DNA of 17,757 nucleotides from Desulfamplus sp. (GCA_015232935.1 JADFYT010000016.1:1-17757); one strand, 5' to 3'. Counted from the first letter of the stretch, positions 6,818 through 14,880 are shown. Notes: generated from the letters alone by a model not told the origin. Numbers and translations are program-made.

Positions 6818-8677
6818 TCAGTTCACCAATCCTTTGTTTATATCTTTGGTTTGGGGGAGTGATGTTTTATCCTTGTCTTCATTATTGCCTGCCGATTGTG
6901 TACCGCCATTTCCTCCGCCGTTACCATTTTCCCTGGGTGTCCCAAAGGGAAATGGCTTGCCTCCCCCGCCTCCCGCTACGACCGGTGGTGCTGGCGGCGG
7001 CGTAGCTGGTGGCGATGGATTGGCTGGTTGCTGTTGGCCTGGAATCTGAAGGATCTCGTGACGAGGACCAAATCTGGCTACCTGACCATACTGCATTATC
7101 AGGATCTTATCCACAGATATAAGAATAGAAGGCTTGTGTGTTACAATAATGGTTGTGACCCGCTCCTGTTTGAGAATGGCAATGGTCTGCATCAGAGCTC
7201 TTTCACCGGCTTCATCCAGGTTGGAGTTTGGCTCATCCAGTACCACAAGTCTTGGATTGCCATAAAGTGCCCTGGCAAGAGCCACCCTCTGTCTCTGACC
7301 TCCTGAGAGAACAATGCTTCCGGGGCCGCCGCCAATCATGGTGTCATATCCATTTGGAAAATGCTGTACCAGTTCATGGACTCCCGCTTTTTTTGCGGCC
7401 AGGATAACGGCATCTGGATCAACTTCGCCAAGTCGGGCAATGTTCTGGCTCACGGTACCCGGGAAAAGCTCGACATCCTGTGGAAGATATCCAATAAATC
7501 TGCCAAGATGTTCCTGATCCCAGTTATAGACATCCGAACCGTCAACACGTACCTTGCCTCCCATTGATGGCCAGAGTCCAAGAATTACTCGACTCAAAGT
7601 GGTTTTACCAGCACCGCTTGGACCGATAAGCCCCATGATCTCTCCATGGGCCAGGGAGAAGGTTATATTGCGAAGAAGATAGTTGCCATTGAAGATAAGT
7701 GAAGCCGCCTCCACATCTAATTTTCCGACAGGATCAGGCAGACTCATGGGAATGCGGGTGTCAGCTTTTTTCATAAGATCGTTGAGTCGTTTATAGGATG
7801 AACGGGCTTCAAGAGTCATTTTCCATGTGGACATCGCCTGGTCAACAGGAGCAAGAGCACGACCCATGATAATCGAAGATGCAATCATTACACCGGGAGT
7901 ACACTCATTTTTCAAAGTAAGATAGGCTCCTACCCCATATATGATAACCTGCATCCCTGTTCTGAAACTTTGAGAGATAGCCTGGAGGACACCGGCCGCA
8001 TTGCTTGCTCTGGTCTGAAGGGTAATGACCTGATCATTTAAGGATTTCCACCTCGCATTAACTCCCCCAAGCATGCCCATTGCACCCACAGACTCGCTGT
8101 TTCTCAGGCACAAAGATGTAAAGTTGCCCGCGGCATTGTTGATGTTGTTGGCCATTTCAAGCCGTTTTCGGGTAAGAAGCTCCTGTGCTATACCAAGGGC
8201 AAAGACTACAACCACGCCTCCTGCCGCGACCATTCCCATGGTAGGATGTACCATATAGATAAAGAGAAGGAAAATAGGCATCCAGGGCATGTCAAAAAGG
8301 GCGAACATGGCATTGCCCCCAAGGTAGTTTCGCAGGATATTTACGTCTCTTAACCCTGTGGAATATCCTGATTTCTGGATACTGCAACTATCTTTGAGCA
8401 TCTCCTTGAAAACCGGTGCTGAAAGAGAGTTGTCAATGTCCACTCCAGCCATGACCAGAAGTCTTGATCTCAGAAAAATCAAGATTGAATCCACAAACAG
8501 GGCAAAAGCCGCCGCAACTGTTATTGTCATCAACGTAGGCATGCTGTAGGAACTCAGCACACGGTCATAGATGGCCAGCATGTAAACCGAAAATGTCAGG
8601 CTCAGTATATTTATGAACATACTGAAAATACCCGCAACCACAAAATACTTTAACCATTTTACAATAAATTTTGTCAT
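6818..8677 (-). CDS. Type I secretion ABC transporter (PrtD type) with unusual Pro/Gly-rich tail
   Basis: A 619-residue fused permease-ATPase that energises one-step export from the cytoplasm. It begins directly with membrane helices (about 12-70, 125-165, 240-275) and has no N-terminal C39 peptidase or C39-like domain, as in the PrtD group. The ATPase shows Walker A GPSGAGKTT (352-360), Q-loop Gln400 in GYLPQD, signature LSGGQ (457-461), Walker B LVVLDEP (Asp481, Glu482) and H-loop His514. The conserved domain ends near residue 545. It is followed by about 70 extra residues: a proline-rich run, a glycine-rich run, then a charged end. Such a tail is not part of the usual family architecture. 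Start ATG at 8675-8677, with AAGGCG upstream, 37 bp after the TolC gene. Confidence 0.95.
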   Translation of the reverse strand: MTKFIVKWLKYFVVAGIFSMFINILSLTFSVYMLAIYDRVLSSYSMPTLMTITVAAAFALFVDSILIFLRSRLLVMAGVDIDNSLSAPVFKEMLKDSCSIQKSGYSTGLRDVNILRNYLGGNAMFALFDMPWMPIFLLFIYMVHPTMGMVAAGGVVVVFALGIAQELLTRKRLEMANNINNAAGNFTSLCLRNSESVGAMGMLGGVNARWKSLNDQVITLQTRASNAAGVLQAISQSFRTGMQVIIYGVGAYLTLKNECTPGVMIASSIIMGRALAPVDQAMSTWKMTLEARSSYKRLNDLMKKADTRIPMSLPDPVGKLDVEAASLIFNGNYLLRNITFSLAHGEIMGLIGPSGAGKTTLSRVILGLWPSMGGKVRVDGSDVYNWDQEHLGRFIGYLPQDVELFPGTVSQNIARLGEVDPDAVILAAKKAGVHELVQHFPNGYDTMIGGGPGSIVLSGGQRQRVALARALYGNPRLVVLDEPNSNLDEAGERALMQTIAILKQERVTTIIVTHKPSILISVDKILIMQYGQVARFGPRHEILQIPGQQQPANPSPPATPPPAPPVVAGGGGGKPFPFGTPRENGNGGGNGGTQSAGNNEDKDKTSLPQTKDINKGLVN

Positions 8678-8714
8678 AATACGCCTTGCATTACACCTAA
8701 GTTAATATCTTTTT

Positions 8715-10151
8715 TTATTCTCCCAAAGCACTGCCGGTCAGAAAATCAAGCTCTGCCCTGGCAAGCTGGTAATCCAGCAGTGCCTGATTATAGTTGCTGT
8801 GTGCCCGGGTCACGCGAACCTGTGCATCTAATACAGATGAAATTGTGGCAATTCCCGCCTGGAATCTTTTGCTCTCCATATCATGATACTCTTTTGCGGC
8901 ATTTATACTTTCCGAAGTAGCCGTGATACGCTCCTCAGCCTCGGAAAGCGACAGCAGTGCCGTGATAATTCCCGCCTCAATACGGCTTTTAATATCTTTG
9001 ACCTGCTCTTTTATTCTTTTTATATCTATTTTGGAGCGATTCTTCTCATACCATGCCCTGCCTCCGTCAAACAGGTTCCAGGAGAGATTTACGCCAGCAC
9101 TCCAGTAAGTGTTTTCCTGATTTGACGCATGATAATTGTCATAATCCTTATCCTGGTCATAGTAGCCCGCGTTTAATTTGACAACAGGATGGTATTTGCT
9201 TTTGGCAAGCTCAATATCTTTTTCATACATAATGATCTGATGCTCCATGCTCTTCAAGTCAGGGCGGCTGGCAACAGCTTTTGCAAGGCACTGTTCTGCG
9301 GTCATCTTGAACCCTTTGCCATAATAGTCAAGGCCACCTGAAAAAATCATGTCAGGATTAAAAGGCTGGTTCATCAGTACAAACAGCTCGGAGCGTTTCC
9401 GGTCAACTGTATTTTTAACTCTGCTGAGCTGCTGTTTAGCATCTGCAAGATCAACCTCTGCCTGAAGAACCTGAGCGTATGCTGCCATCTCTTTTTCATA
9501 AAATGCCCTGACAGCAGTTGCGTCAGCTTCAAGGCGTTTGACTGTATCAACGCCGATCTGTACATCCTGCTGGGCCTTCATAAGCTCGAAATAGACAGAT
9601 TTTATCTGGTAAGCAAGCTCTGCCTGGGTATAGGATTTCTCTTCTATAAACATTTTTTTGCGCTCAATGGCTCTGTCCCTGGAATTTACAAGGCGGTTGC
9701 CTGCGTACAAAAACTGTGAAATGCCGATATTGTAGCTTGTGTTCTGCTCATCAACGAAATCCATATCAGTGGGACCTGAAGCGTCAATAGAGTTGATGTT
9801 ATTATAATTTGCTCCTGCATTTACAGAAGGAAGAAAGTCAGCCTTTGCAGCGTTAAGTTCTTCCTGGGCAGCATCAATCATAAACTTTGCTGATGTCAGC
9901 TTGGGATTGTTTGCCATGCCAAGTTTCAAGCAGTCATTGAGTGAGAGAACTTTTTCACCGGCATATGCATAGCTTGAAAATGCGACATTGAAGAGCACCG
10001 TGCCAACAAGGAAATATCCGGTAAATGCAGCAACAAATATGAGAGAAAAAACGGTAAGTCTATCAGAAGAAATAAAAAAGTTGATAGAGCATACCCTTGA
10101 AAGGGCATTAAATTTTTTCAAGTGTGATACGTGGCTTTTTGATTGACTCAA
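8715..10151 (-). CDS. TolC-family outer-membrane channel of the type I secretion system
   Basis: A 478-residue outer-membrane efflux protein. The start is a TTG at 10149-10151 preceded by a near-perfect AGGAGG (10159-10164) at 7-nt spacing. A long positively charged N-region leads into a hydrophobic signal core (about 31-60) ending in SSYAYA, with predicted cleavage near residue 64. The mature part shows the two tandem OEP repeats: LSLNDCLKLGMANNPKLTSA with LPSVNAGANY in the first, and KMTAEQCLAKAVASRPDLKS with SAGVNLSWNLFDGG in the second. Long helical stretches form the periplasmic tunnel. It is the first gene of the tight TolC-ABC-HlyD unit, which makes a dedicated rather than general TolC likely. 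Confidence 0.95.
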   Translation of the reverse strand: MSQSKSHVSHLKKFNALSRVCSINFFISSDRLTVFSLIFVAAFTGYFLVGTVLFNVAFSSYAYAGEKVLSLNDCLKLGMANNPKLTSAKFMIDAAQEELNAAKADFLPSVNAGANYNNINSIDASGPTDMDFVDEQNTSYNIGISQFLYAGNRLVNSRDRAIERKKMFIEEKSYTQAELAYQIKSVYFELMKAQQDVQIGVDTVKRLEADATAVRAFYEKEMAAYAQVLQAEVDLADAKQQLSRVKNTVDRKRSELFVLMNQPFNPDMIFSGGLDYYGKGFKMTAEQCLAKAVASRPDLKSMEHQIIMYEKDIELAKSKYHPVVKLNAGYYDQDKDYDNYHASNQENTYWSAGVNLSWNLFDGGRAWYEKNRSKIDIKRIKEQVKDIKSRIEAGIITALLSLSEAEERITATSESINAAKEYHDMESKRFQAGIATISSVLDAQVRVTRAHSNYNQALLDYQLARAELDFLTGSALGE

Positions 10152-10164
10152 AGATAACCCTCCT
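10149..10164 (-). promoter_or_regulatory. Ribosome binding site that fixes a TTG start
   Basis: AGGAGG at 10159-10164 is spaced 7 nt from TTG at 10149-10151. No ATG in the frame has a comparable site, so the TTG is the likely initiator of the TolC-family gene. Confidence 0.75.
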
Positions 10165-10199
10165 TTTGGTCAACAGAATTCAGCAGTTTGTAAACGGGC

Positions 10200-10209
10200 T
10201 TCTCGAGAA
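10200..10209. promoter_or_regulatory. Perfect 10-bp palindrome between sapC-like and tolC-like genes
   Basis: TTCTCGAGAA lies about 48 bp upstream of the TTG start of the secretion operon. A short dyad in this position could be an operator. The 140-bp gap (10152-10291) otherwise holds a small TCTGG/CCAGA hairpin near 10230-10243 without a U-run, and a weak CTGACA/CATAAA promoter-like pair (10290-10295, 10266-10271). Function is a guess. Confidence 0.25.
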
Positions 10210-10291
10210 CTTGCCGTCTATTTCCTGAATCTGGACATCCAGAATTAGAAAAATCAGATTGTGTGTTTATGGAAAAATAACCACATTTTTG

Positions 10292-11008
10292 TCAGCTTGT
10301 CTGCATACCTGAAAGAGAGTTTGTATGGGATATGATAAGGGAGATAATGCCTTTGCGAACCCAGTCTGCAAGTATCGAGTCCTCAAGTCCATTTAACTTT
10401 TGCATATCAACGGTTCTAAAACCACCTACCGAAATGTTTTGTCCGTTCATATTTATATTAAACTGTCTGTCCACAAGAAGACCCTTTTCTTCCATTAGTT
10501 TTACAATGGTTGATGTTACCGCCATCTCCTGTTGAAAAAGTTTTAAAAAATCTACAGCCTTTATTGTCATCTCTGTAAACTGACCATTGGCGGTAAACAT
10601 TATGTCTCCCTGGGTTGATTGAAAATGGGGGGCATCTCTGTCAATACATACTACATATTTGTCCTGGTTTTCAGCAAGATCAGGTTCTGTGTCAGTGCCT
10701 GACTCTGACGAAGGGGCAGCCTTTACAAGAACAAAAGGATATTGTCTGAAATGGGCAGGAACATAGGGTACCTTCCATGAGCCATCAGCATTGACAAAGT
10801 TATTCTGATCCTGGTTCAGGGATAGAAGTACAACCGGAACATTAGTGTCCTTTGGAAAAACAATCGGGTAGTATCTTGATGCATGAAGAAATTCTGAAAA
10901 TGAAATGGGGGCATTGGATATCTTTTTTGCAAAGTCAAAATTTTGAATGGTTGTAAATCTTAAGTCTTGATGCGTATCGTGTGTCAAGGGCTCAATTTTA
11001 GTAAACAT
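10292..11008 (-). CDS. sapC: SapC-family protein linked to type I secretion
   Basis: A 238-residue soluble protein without signal peptide. Family signs are an N-terminal segment ending in FSEFLHASRYYPIVFPKD, PVVLLSLNQDQNNFVNADGSW (about 59-79), VPAHFRQYPFVLV (83-95), VCIDRDAPHF, and a C-terminal part with FRTVDMQKLNGLED. In Campylobacter fetus, sapC is the first gene of sapCDEF, whose other members form the type I exporter of S-layer proteins. SapC's own biochemical role is unknown. Here it again stands immediately before a complete type I set (TolC, ABC, HlyD), separated from it by 140 bp. A role with the exported substrate is therefore likely but inferred. The start ATG at 11006-11008 has only a weak ribosome site. 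The upstream gap 11009-11229 is AT-rich and contains a TATAAT on the minus strand at 11085-11090 that could be its -10 element. Confidence 0.9.
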   Translation of the reverse strand: MFTKIEPLTHDTHQDLRFTTIQNFDFAKKISNAPISFSEFLHASRYYPIVFPKDTNVPVVLLSLNQDQNNFVNADGSWKVPYVPAHFRQYPFVLVKAAPSSESGTDTEPDLAENQDKYVVCIDRDAPHFQSTQGDIMFTANGQFTEMTIKAVDFLKLFQQEMAVTSTIVKLMEEKGLLVDRQFNINMNGQNISVGGFRTVDMQKLNGLEDSILADWVRKGIISLIISHTNSLSGMQTS

Positions 11009-11084
11009 GTTCTTCTTTATTCCTTTTTAATAATAAATTGAAAGGTTTGAATATGGTTTTATTTAAAGTTAAAATTAATTCATG

Positions 11085-11090
11085 ATTATA
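11085..11090 (-). promoter_or_regulatory. Possible -10 element for the sapC-like gene
   Basis: A perfect TATAAT on the minus strand, about 77 bp before the sapC-like start, lies in the 221-bp gap 11009-11229. At 17-nt spacing the -35 region (GTATCA) matches only half of the consensus. No other structure was recognised in this gap apart from A/T-rich sequence. Confidence 0.3.
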
Positions 11091-11229
11091 GGGTGATTAG
11101 AGAGCAGTGATACTATTTTAAAAGGTCACTTGCCTTGATCTTTCGCAATTACAAAAACTGATTACAACTTTAAGGACTTTTTTACTTTTTGCAAGACTGT
11201 TCAAAACAATTGTCTAGATGCATTGCCAT

Positions 11230-12192
11230 TTACTGCTGACTTTGTTGCCTTTCTCTTGCTCTTTTTATGGCCTGTAAAAAGGGATTTGCATCCATATTGT
11301 TGTTGCCGTCGGTGTAGTTGAAATTTGTTGCAGCATCTTCAGAAATACCGGCAGCTTCTCTTCGCATGGCAGCATTCTGCATGGCTTCTACAAAAGGATT
11401 TGTAACCTCGGGATTCCCATCCTGAGAAGCCTTAGCTGGTTCCGAAGTGTTTTGCTGACTGTTTACAGGAAGCGGCACAGCAGATTCGTTAAAATTGGCT
11501 GGTATCTCCGCATTGCTGTTTCCATCCATCTGGTTTTCTGATGCATTGGTGATATCTTTATTCTTTGGTTGTTGTTGCTCAGTGAACTCTTTGTTGTTTG
11601 TACTGTTTTGGGGTGGCGGCTCTTTGGGCGGTTGGGGACGATCATTTCTTTCCTTGAAAAGACCCAGTTTGATCTCAAGGTTATCCTGGGCAATGACAAC
11701 ATAATTGGGGAAAATATCCTTTAAAGTATAATCATGAATGGAAGCACCTGAGCTATATACTTCAGCAGCCTGCTTGCTGCCTCCCCTGCCTTTGTACAGA
11801 ATCATTGCTTTTTTTGATTCTGGCGTGATAATGATTCCTGTCAGCTCGATTTCCCTTTTTATCTTTTGAAGCAGGACATCAATACTCTGCTGGCCAGTAT
11901 TGCCTTTATCATCCTGATTTTTCATATTGCTAACACCGGTAATGTCCGGTTCAGGGCTGAATATGTGTTTTGTTGCCATAGGAGAGGATGGAGAAGTGGA
12001 AAAATCTGATTTGGTGGCGGGATCGTTTTTTTCGTCTGCTACGGGAGGATCTGTTTCAATAGCAAGTGCAGGGGGGGTGACTAAGAGAAAGGCTGATATG
12101 ATAACTATAAAAAAACAGGCCCAAATAGTTGAGCAAACTGAAATATTTAAAATATTTGGAACAGTAGAATGGAAATATATATGTTTTTTCAC
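11230..12192 (-). CDS. Periplasmic protein with a GspC-type homology domain and disordered Asn/Gln/Pro tail
   Basis: A 320-residue protein from a GTG start at 12190-12192 with a good AAGGAGG at 8-nt spacing. A hydrophobic segment (about 20-44, ending in PPALA) is a signal peptide or membrane anchor. Residues 75-180 look like the homology region of type II secretion GspC, or the related PilP fold. They carry KHIFSPEPD, then IELTGIIITPESKKAMI, YSSGASIHDYTLKDIFPNYV and VVIAQDNLEIKLGLF, the usual pattern of beta strands around a conserved Leu-x-Gly. Residues 185-320 are low-complexity, rich in Pro, Asn and Gln, and contain two similar segments beginning NPFVEAMQNAAMRRE (265) and NPFLQAIKRARERQQ (303). 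No PDZ domain and no other type II genes are present. The gene follows the protease gene by 53 bp, which suggests co-expression. The domain call is fairly good; the function is unknown. Confidence 0.7.
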   Translation of the reverse strand: MKKHIYFHSTVPNILNISVCSTIWACFFIVIISAFLLVTPPALAIETDPPVADEKNDPATKSDFSTSPSSPMATKHIFSPEPDITGVSNMKNQDDKGNTGQQSIDVLLQKIKREIELTGIIITPESKKAMILYKGRGGSKQAAEVYSSGASIHDYTLKDIFPNYVVIAQDNLEIKLGLFKERNDRPQPPKEPPPQNSTNNKEFTEQQQPKNKDITNASENQMDGNSNAEIPANFNESAVPLPVNSQQNTSEPAKASQDGNPEVTNPFVEAMQNAAMRREAAGISEDAATNFNYTDGNNNMDANPFLQAIKRARERQQSQQ

Positions 12193-12245
12193 GGAATATG
12201 CCTCCTTTTAAGAATTCCGGCGAGAACTCCCGGCGTTTAAAAAAA

Positions 12246-13769
12246 TCAGAAAAATCCAATTGGTGACCAGGAAACAGGAGCAAGCAACCCTGACGCTCCC
12301 ATGACAGCGATCCCGATATTGTAACTTCCAGGCTCGAAACCAGATGGTGAAAAATTTTTCCATATTCCCCCTGAGTCGTTAAATAGTAAAATATTCCAAC
12401 CATTGTTATCAAGACGCAATGATGCAATGGATGTTATTCCATTGCGATTATTGCCTTTCCATATGCCATTGCTGTCAAGCCACCATATATATTCCCCGTC
12501 TGGTTTATCTTCATCAATAGCAATATTTTTCATAAGTGCAATATAAACATCAGTATATGAATCGGTAGGTGGCAAATAACATGATATTTCAAATGAATCC
12601 GTATTTGACACAGAAGATGAAGTTCCAGACAAGTCTTTATTTGAAGTGGTCTCTTTTGAAATTGACATTGTAGTTTTAGTAGCATTGATGGCGGGCATGG
12701 CTGCCTTTCTGATCTTGCTTCCACTTAAAACACCCCATCCAAACGAGTCATCTCTTCCTCTATCTCCAAGATCTCTGGCACTGTGCAAGATAAGCTTTTC
12801 AATAGTTTGAGGTTTAAGGGCACTGTTCATTGAAAGCAGTACAGCAATAGCCCCTGATACCATAGGAGCACTAAAGGATGTTCCTGTTTTAAAGACAGTA
12901 TCACCCCCGAGCCCGACTGTCTCTACATATTTACCAGGAGCGGTTATATCAATGGAACTGCCTGAAGGAGAGTTCCAGGATAGATTCATGCCGTCAGGAC
13001 TGGTCGCCCCCACTGTAATAACCTCATGCATTGTTCCAGGAAAGGTTGTGCCAAAATGGCTGTTTCCGGCTGAACTTACAACCATTACGCCTTTTTTTAA
13101 AGCATATAGCACAGCATCTTTAACAGCAATGTTTTCCTGTGCAAGGCTCAGACTTAAGTTTATCACATGAGCACCCGAGTTCACTGCATAATATAGTGCC
13201 TTAACAACAGCGTCTGTGTAAAAAGTATTTGAACTTCCTGAATTTACTTTCATAATCATAAGAGTTGCATCAGGAGCACATTTTAAAACTATCCATGCGA
13301 CATTGCTACCGTGACCACTTTTGTCTGCAACAAGAGCGTCTCCATCACCAAAATTCCAGCCATTAAGATCATCTACATACCCGTTCCCGTCGTTATCTAA
13401 TCCGTCATCAGCAATTTCTGATCTGTTTAGCCACAGTAGCGATTTAAATACCTGGTTATCAGTGTCTATTCCAGAATCAATAATAGCAACAATTACACCT
13501 TTTCCTGAAGAGAGCGTGAGAAGATCTTCAGTTTCTATAACAGATGACCATGAAAGTTGATGAAACGTGATAACATCAAAGGAATTTGGCTCTTTGATAT
13601 CATCAAAATCCGTTATTATATCAGACGAAAAGGATTGCGGTGGATTATTAGAACAAAGGATGGGATAAGCAGGATCAAGACATTTCACTTGATGGACAAA
13701 GGAAAGAACAGAGATAAGCATTACGGGCGTAAGGTATAAAACAGGTATTTTTTTCCTGAGACCATTCAC
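12246..13769 (-). CDS. Secreted subtilisin-like serine protease (S8 family)
   Basis: A 507-residue protease. The N-terminus has a basic start (GLRKK) and a hydrophobic signal core to about residue 30. The catalytic triad is complete: Asp98 in VAIIDSGID, His153 in SGHGSNVA and Ser298 in GTSFSAPMVSG. The oxyanion Asn236 lies in SSAGNS. The insert DDGLDNDGNGYVDDLNGWNF (121-140) is a calcium-binding type loop common in bacterial subtilases. A Ser/Thr-rich linker (about 360-390) leads to a C-terminal beta-rich domain (about 392-507, YLPPTDSYTDVYIA and IWWLDSNGIWKG) that I do not recognise by name. No RTX repeats are present, so Sec export is likelier than export by the nearby type I system. The start is GTG at 13767-13769 with no clear Shine-Dalgarno. 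Hairpin repeat copy D ends 11 nt upstream. Confidence 0.92.
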   Translation of the reverse strand: MNGLRKKIPVLYLTPVMLISVLSFVHQVKCLDPAYPILCSNNPPQSFSSDIITDFDDIKEPNSFDVITFHQLSWSSVIETEDLLTLSSGKGVIVAIIDSGIDTDNQVFKSLLWLNRSEIADDGLDNDGNGYVDDLNGWNFGDGDALVADKSGHGSNVAWIVLKCAPDATLMIMKVNSGSSNTFYTDAVVKALYYAVNSGAHVINLSLSLAQENIAVKDAVLYALKKGVMVVSSAGNSHFGTTFPGTMHEVITVGATSPDGMNLSWNSPSGSSIDITAPGKYVETVGLGGDTVFKTGTSFSAPMVSGAIAVLLSMNSALKPQTIEKLILHSARDLGDRGRDDSFGWGVLSGSKIRKAAMPAINATKTTMSISKETTSNKDLSGTSSSVSNTDSFEISCYLPPTDSYTDVYIALMKNIAIDEDKPDGEYIWWLDSNGIWKGNNRNGITSIASLRLDNNGWNILLFNDSGGIWKNFSPSGFEPGSYNIGIAVMGASGLLAPVSWSPIGFF

Positions 13770-13780
13770 TTCATTTAATT

Positions 13781-13820
13781 TGTCCCAAACGGGCGTGCCA
13801 TGTTTGTGGCCATCCCGAAT
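13781..13820 (-). repeat. Dispersed hairpin repeat, copy D, in the protease leader
   Basis: Read on the minus strand it is ATTCGGGATGGCCACAAAC, then ATGGCACGCCC and TTTGGGACA. GGCCA can pair with TGGC and the flanking GGG with CCC. It matches copy C at 2088-2137 from the ATTCGGG start through the GGRACAAA end. It lies on the coding strand of the protease, ending 11 nt before its GTG. Confidence 0.6.
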
Positions 13821-13825
13821 TATTA

Positions 13826-13843
13826 AAAAATGAATTCATTTTT
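13826..13843. promoter_or_regulatory. Perfect 18-bp palindrome downstream of the CAP gene
   Basis: AAAAATGAATTCATTTTT is a perfect dyad with an EcoRI-type core, between the CAP-gene stop (13906) and copy D of the hairpin repeat. It could be a weak terminator for the CAP transcript, since the minus strand continues with TAAT, or an operator for the protease. An AT-rich palindrome can also arise by chance. Confidence 0.35.
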
Positions 13844-13905
13844 AGTGTGCAGTAAATTGGCATAATATTAATTCCCATTGCCATTGTATAAGCATACAAC
13901 ATGGC

Positions 13906-14880
13906 TCAGTTTATTGTAAAATCAACCATTTTGTTAACATTTAGCCCTATATTTATGATGCGTTTCAGAAGAGACTCCTGGTTGATATCAAAAACTTCAA
14001 TGGAATAAAATGTGTTGGCAGGGATCTGAATCTGATAAGACGCAAGGGAACCATGAGGCACTTCAAAGCTCCAGCCCTGGGTCAAATTATTTACCCTTAA
14101 AATAAAATTGTCATTAGCCTTTTCAGGAGACCATCCACTATAGCTCAACAAATTTTTAACATACTCTTTTTTTGTCGCGTCGTTTTTGCTCCACACAAGA
14201 ATTTCCGGTTTGTTCTCTCCAATATTGTATATATTTCCAAAAACATAATTTCTCACTTCAACAGGCTTTGCAAAATCTGCGGTCACAAGATAGGCATTCA
14301 AAATAGAATCCTTACTTATTGAGAAGGCTGTTGATATAAATGAGATACCAATTTCAGTAAAATCTTTATTGAAGATGTTTTTTGCATAACCCAGTTCCGG
14401 ATTCAGTTCATCTCTGAGCATATTTTCAAAGATCCCTTCTACAGCCTTGACAGGATCAACATAGATATAAAAAGACAATATACCAAGGATCTCTCCTGTT
14501 AACAGAGCATCGTAGCCACTGTTTGTTATACGCTCATTAAACGAGACTTCTTCTGGTGAAGTGTAACTGTAATACCTGCGATTGATCATGTCGTTGTTGT
14601 GAGCTGACGCTGACTCTGAAAGCGTGCCGTGCCATGCCAGGGGTGGCAGCCCATTTTCAAGTTCAAGAATCCACATATCTTCTCCAAGTGCACGGCGGGC
14701 AATCTCATGATCAATGCCATACGCTTCAATGGTTTTTAATGGCCTTGATCTTGCTTCGTTGATGAGTTTCCACAAATAGGCACTTGCTTCAGAGTCATTA
14801 AATGCGGCAGACTCAAAAGCAAAGCAGGAAATAATAACCTGAATAGTTAATATATATCTGGCAATTTTTATTTTCATCAT
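13906..14880 (-). CDS. Secreted CAP (SCP/PR-1-like) domain protein with extra C-terminal domain
   Basis: A 324-residue protein from the ATG at 14878-14880. This start has a GGAG ribosome site in TATGGAGTGTTG and opens a clean signal peptide (KIKIARYILTIQVIISCFAF, cleavage near residue 26). The frame is open back to 14961, but that extension would precede the signal peptide and is rejected. Residues about 30-205 form a CAP domain: LINEARSRPLKTI, GLPPLAWHGTLSESASAHN with His94, the GE of TGEILG (Glu130), and NPELGYAKNIFNKDFTEIGI. The usual His of the F-S-H-T-S segment is Tyr106 here (YYSYTSP), so the metal or active site is altered. Residues 210-324 are a beta-rich C-terminal region of unknown type. 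Bacterial CAP proteins are extracytoplasmic and mostly of unknown function. The protease gene follows 136 bp downstream. Confidence 0.85.
   Translation of the reverse strand: MMKIKIARYILTIQVIISCFAFESAAFNDSEASAYLWKLINEARSRPLKTIEAYGIDHEIARRALGEDMWILELENGLPPLAWHGTLSESASAHNNDMINRRYYSYTSPEEVSFNERITNSGYDALLTGEILGILSFYIYVDPVKAVEGIFENMLRDELNPELGYAKNIFNKDFTEIGISFISTAFSISKDSILNAYLVTADFAKPVEVRNYVFGNIYNIGENKPEILVWSKNDATKKEYVKNLLSYSGWSPEKANDNFILRVNNLTQGWSFEVPHGSLASYQIQIPANTFYSIEVFDINQESLLKRIINIGLNVNKMVDFTIN

Noticed and set aside
6669..7306. Plus-strand open frames across the ABC exporter tail
   Set aside because: They are mirror frames of the repetitive Pro/Gly-rich coding sequence, with no ribosome sites or recognisable protein features.
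12213..12235. GC-rich hairpin between the protease and GspC-like genes as a terminator
   Set aside because: The stem has a bulge and a tiny loop, there is no U-run after it, and it directly precedes a ribosome site.
12246..13769. The subtilase as substrate of the neighbouring type I exporter
   Set aside because: It has an N-terminal signal peptide and no RTX repeats or visible C-terminal type I signal.
13781..13803. Sigma-54 promoter (TGGCAC followed by TTTGG) ahead of the protease
   Set aside because: The -12 element lacks the GC dinucleotide, and the sequence is explained as part of the hairpin repeat.
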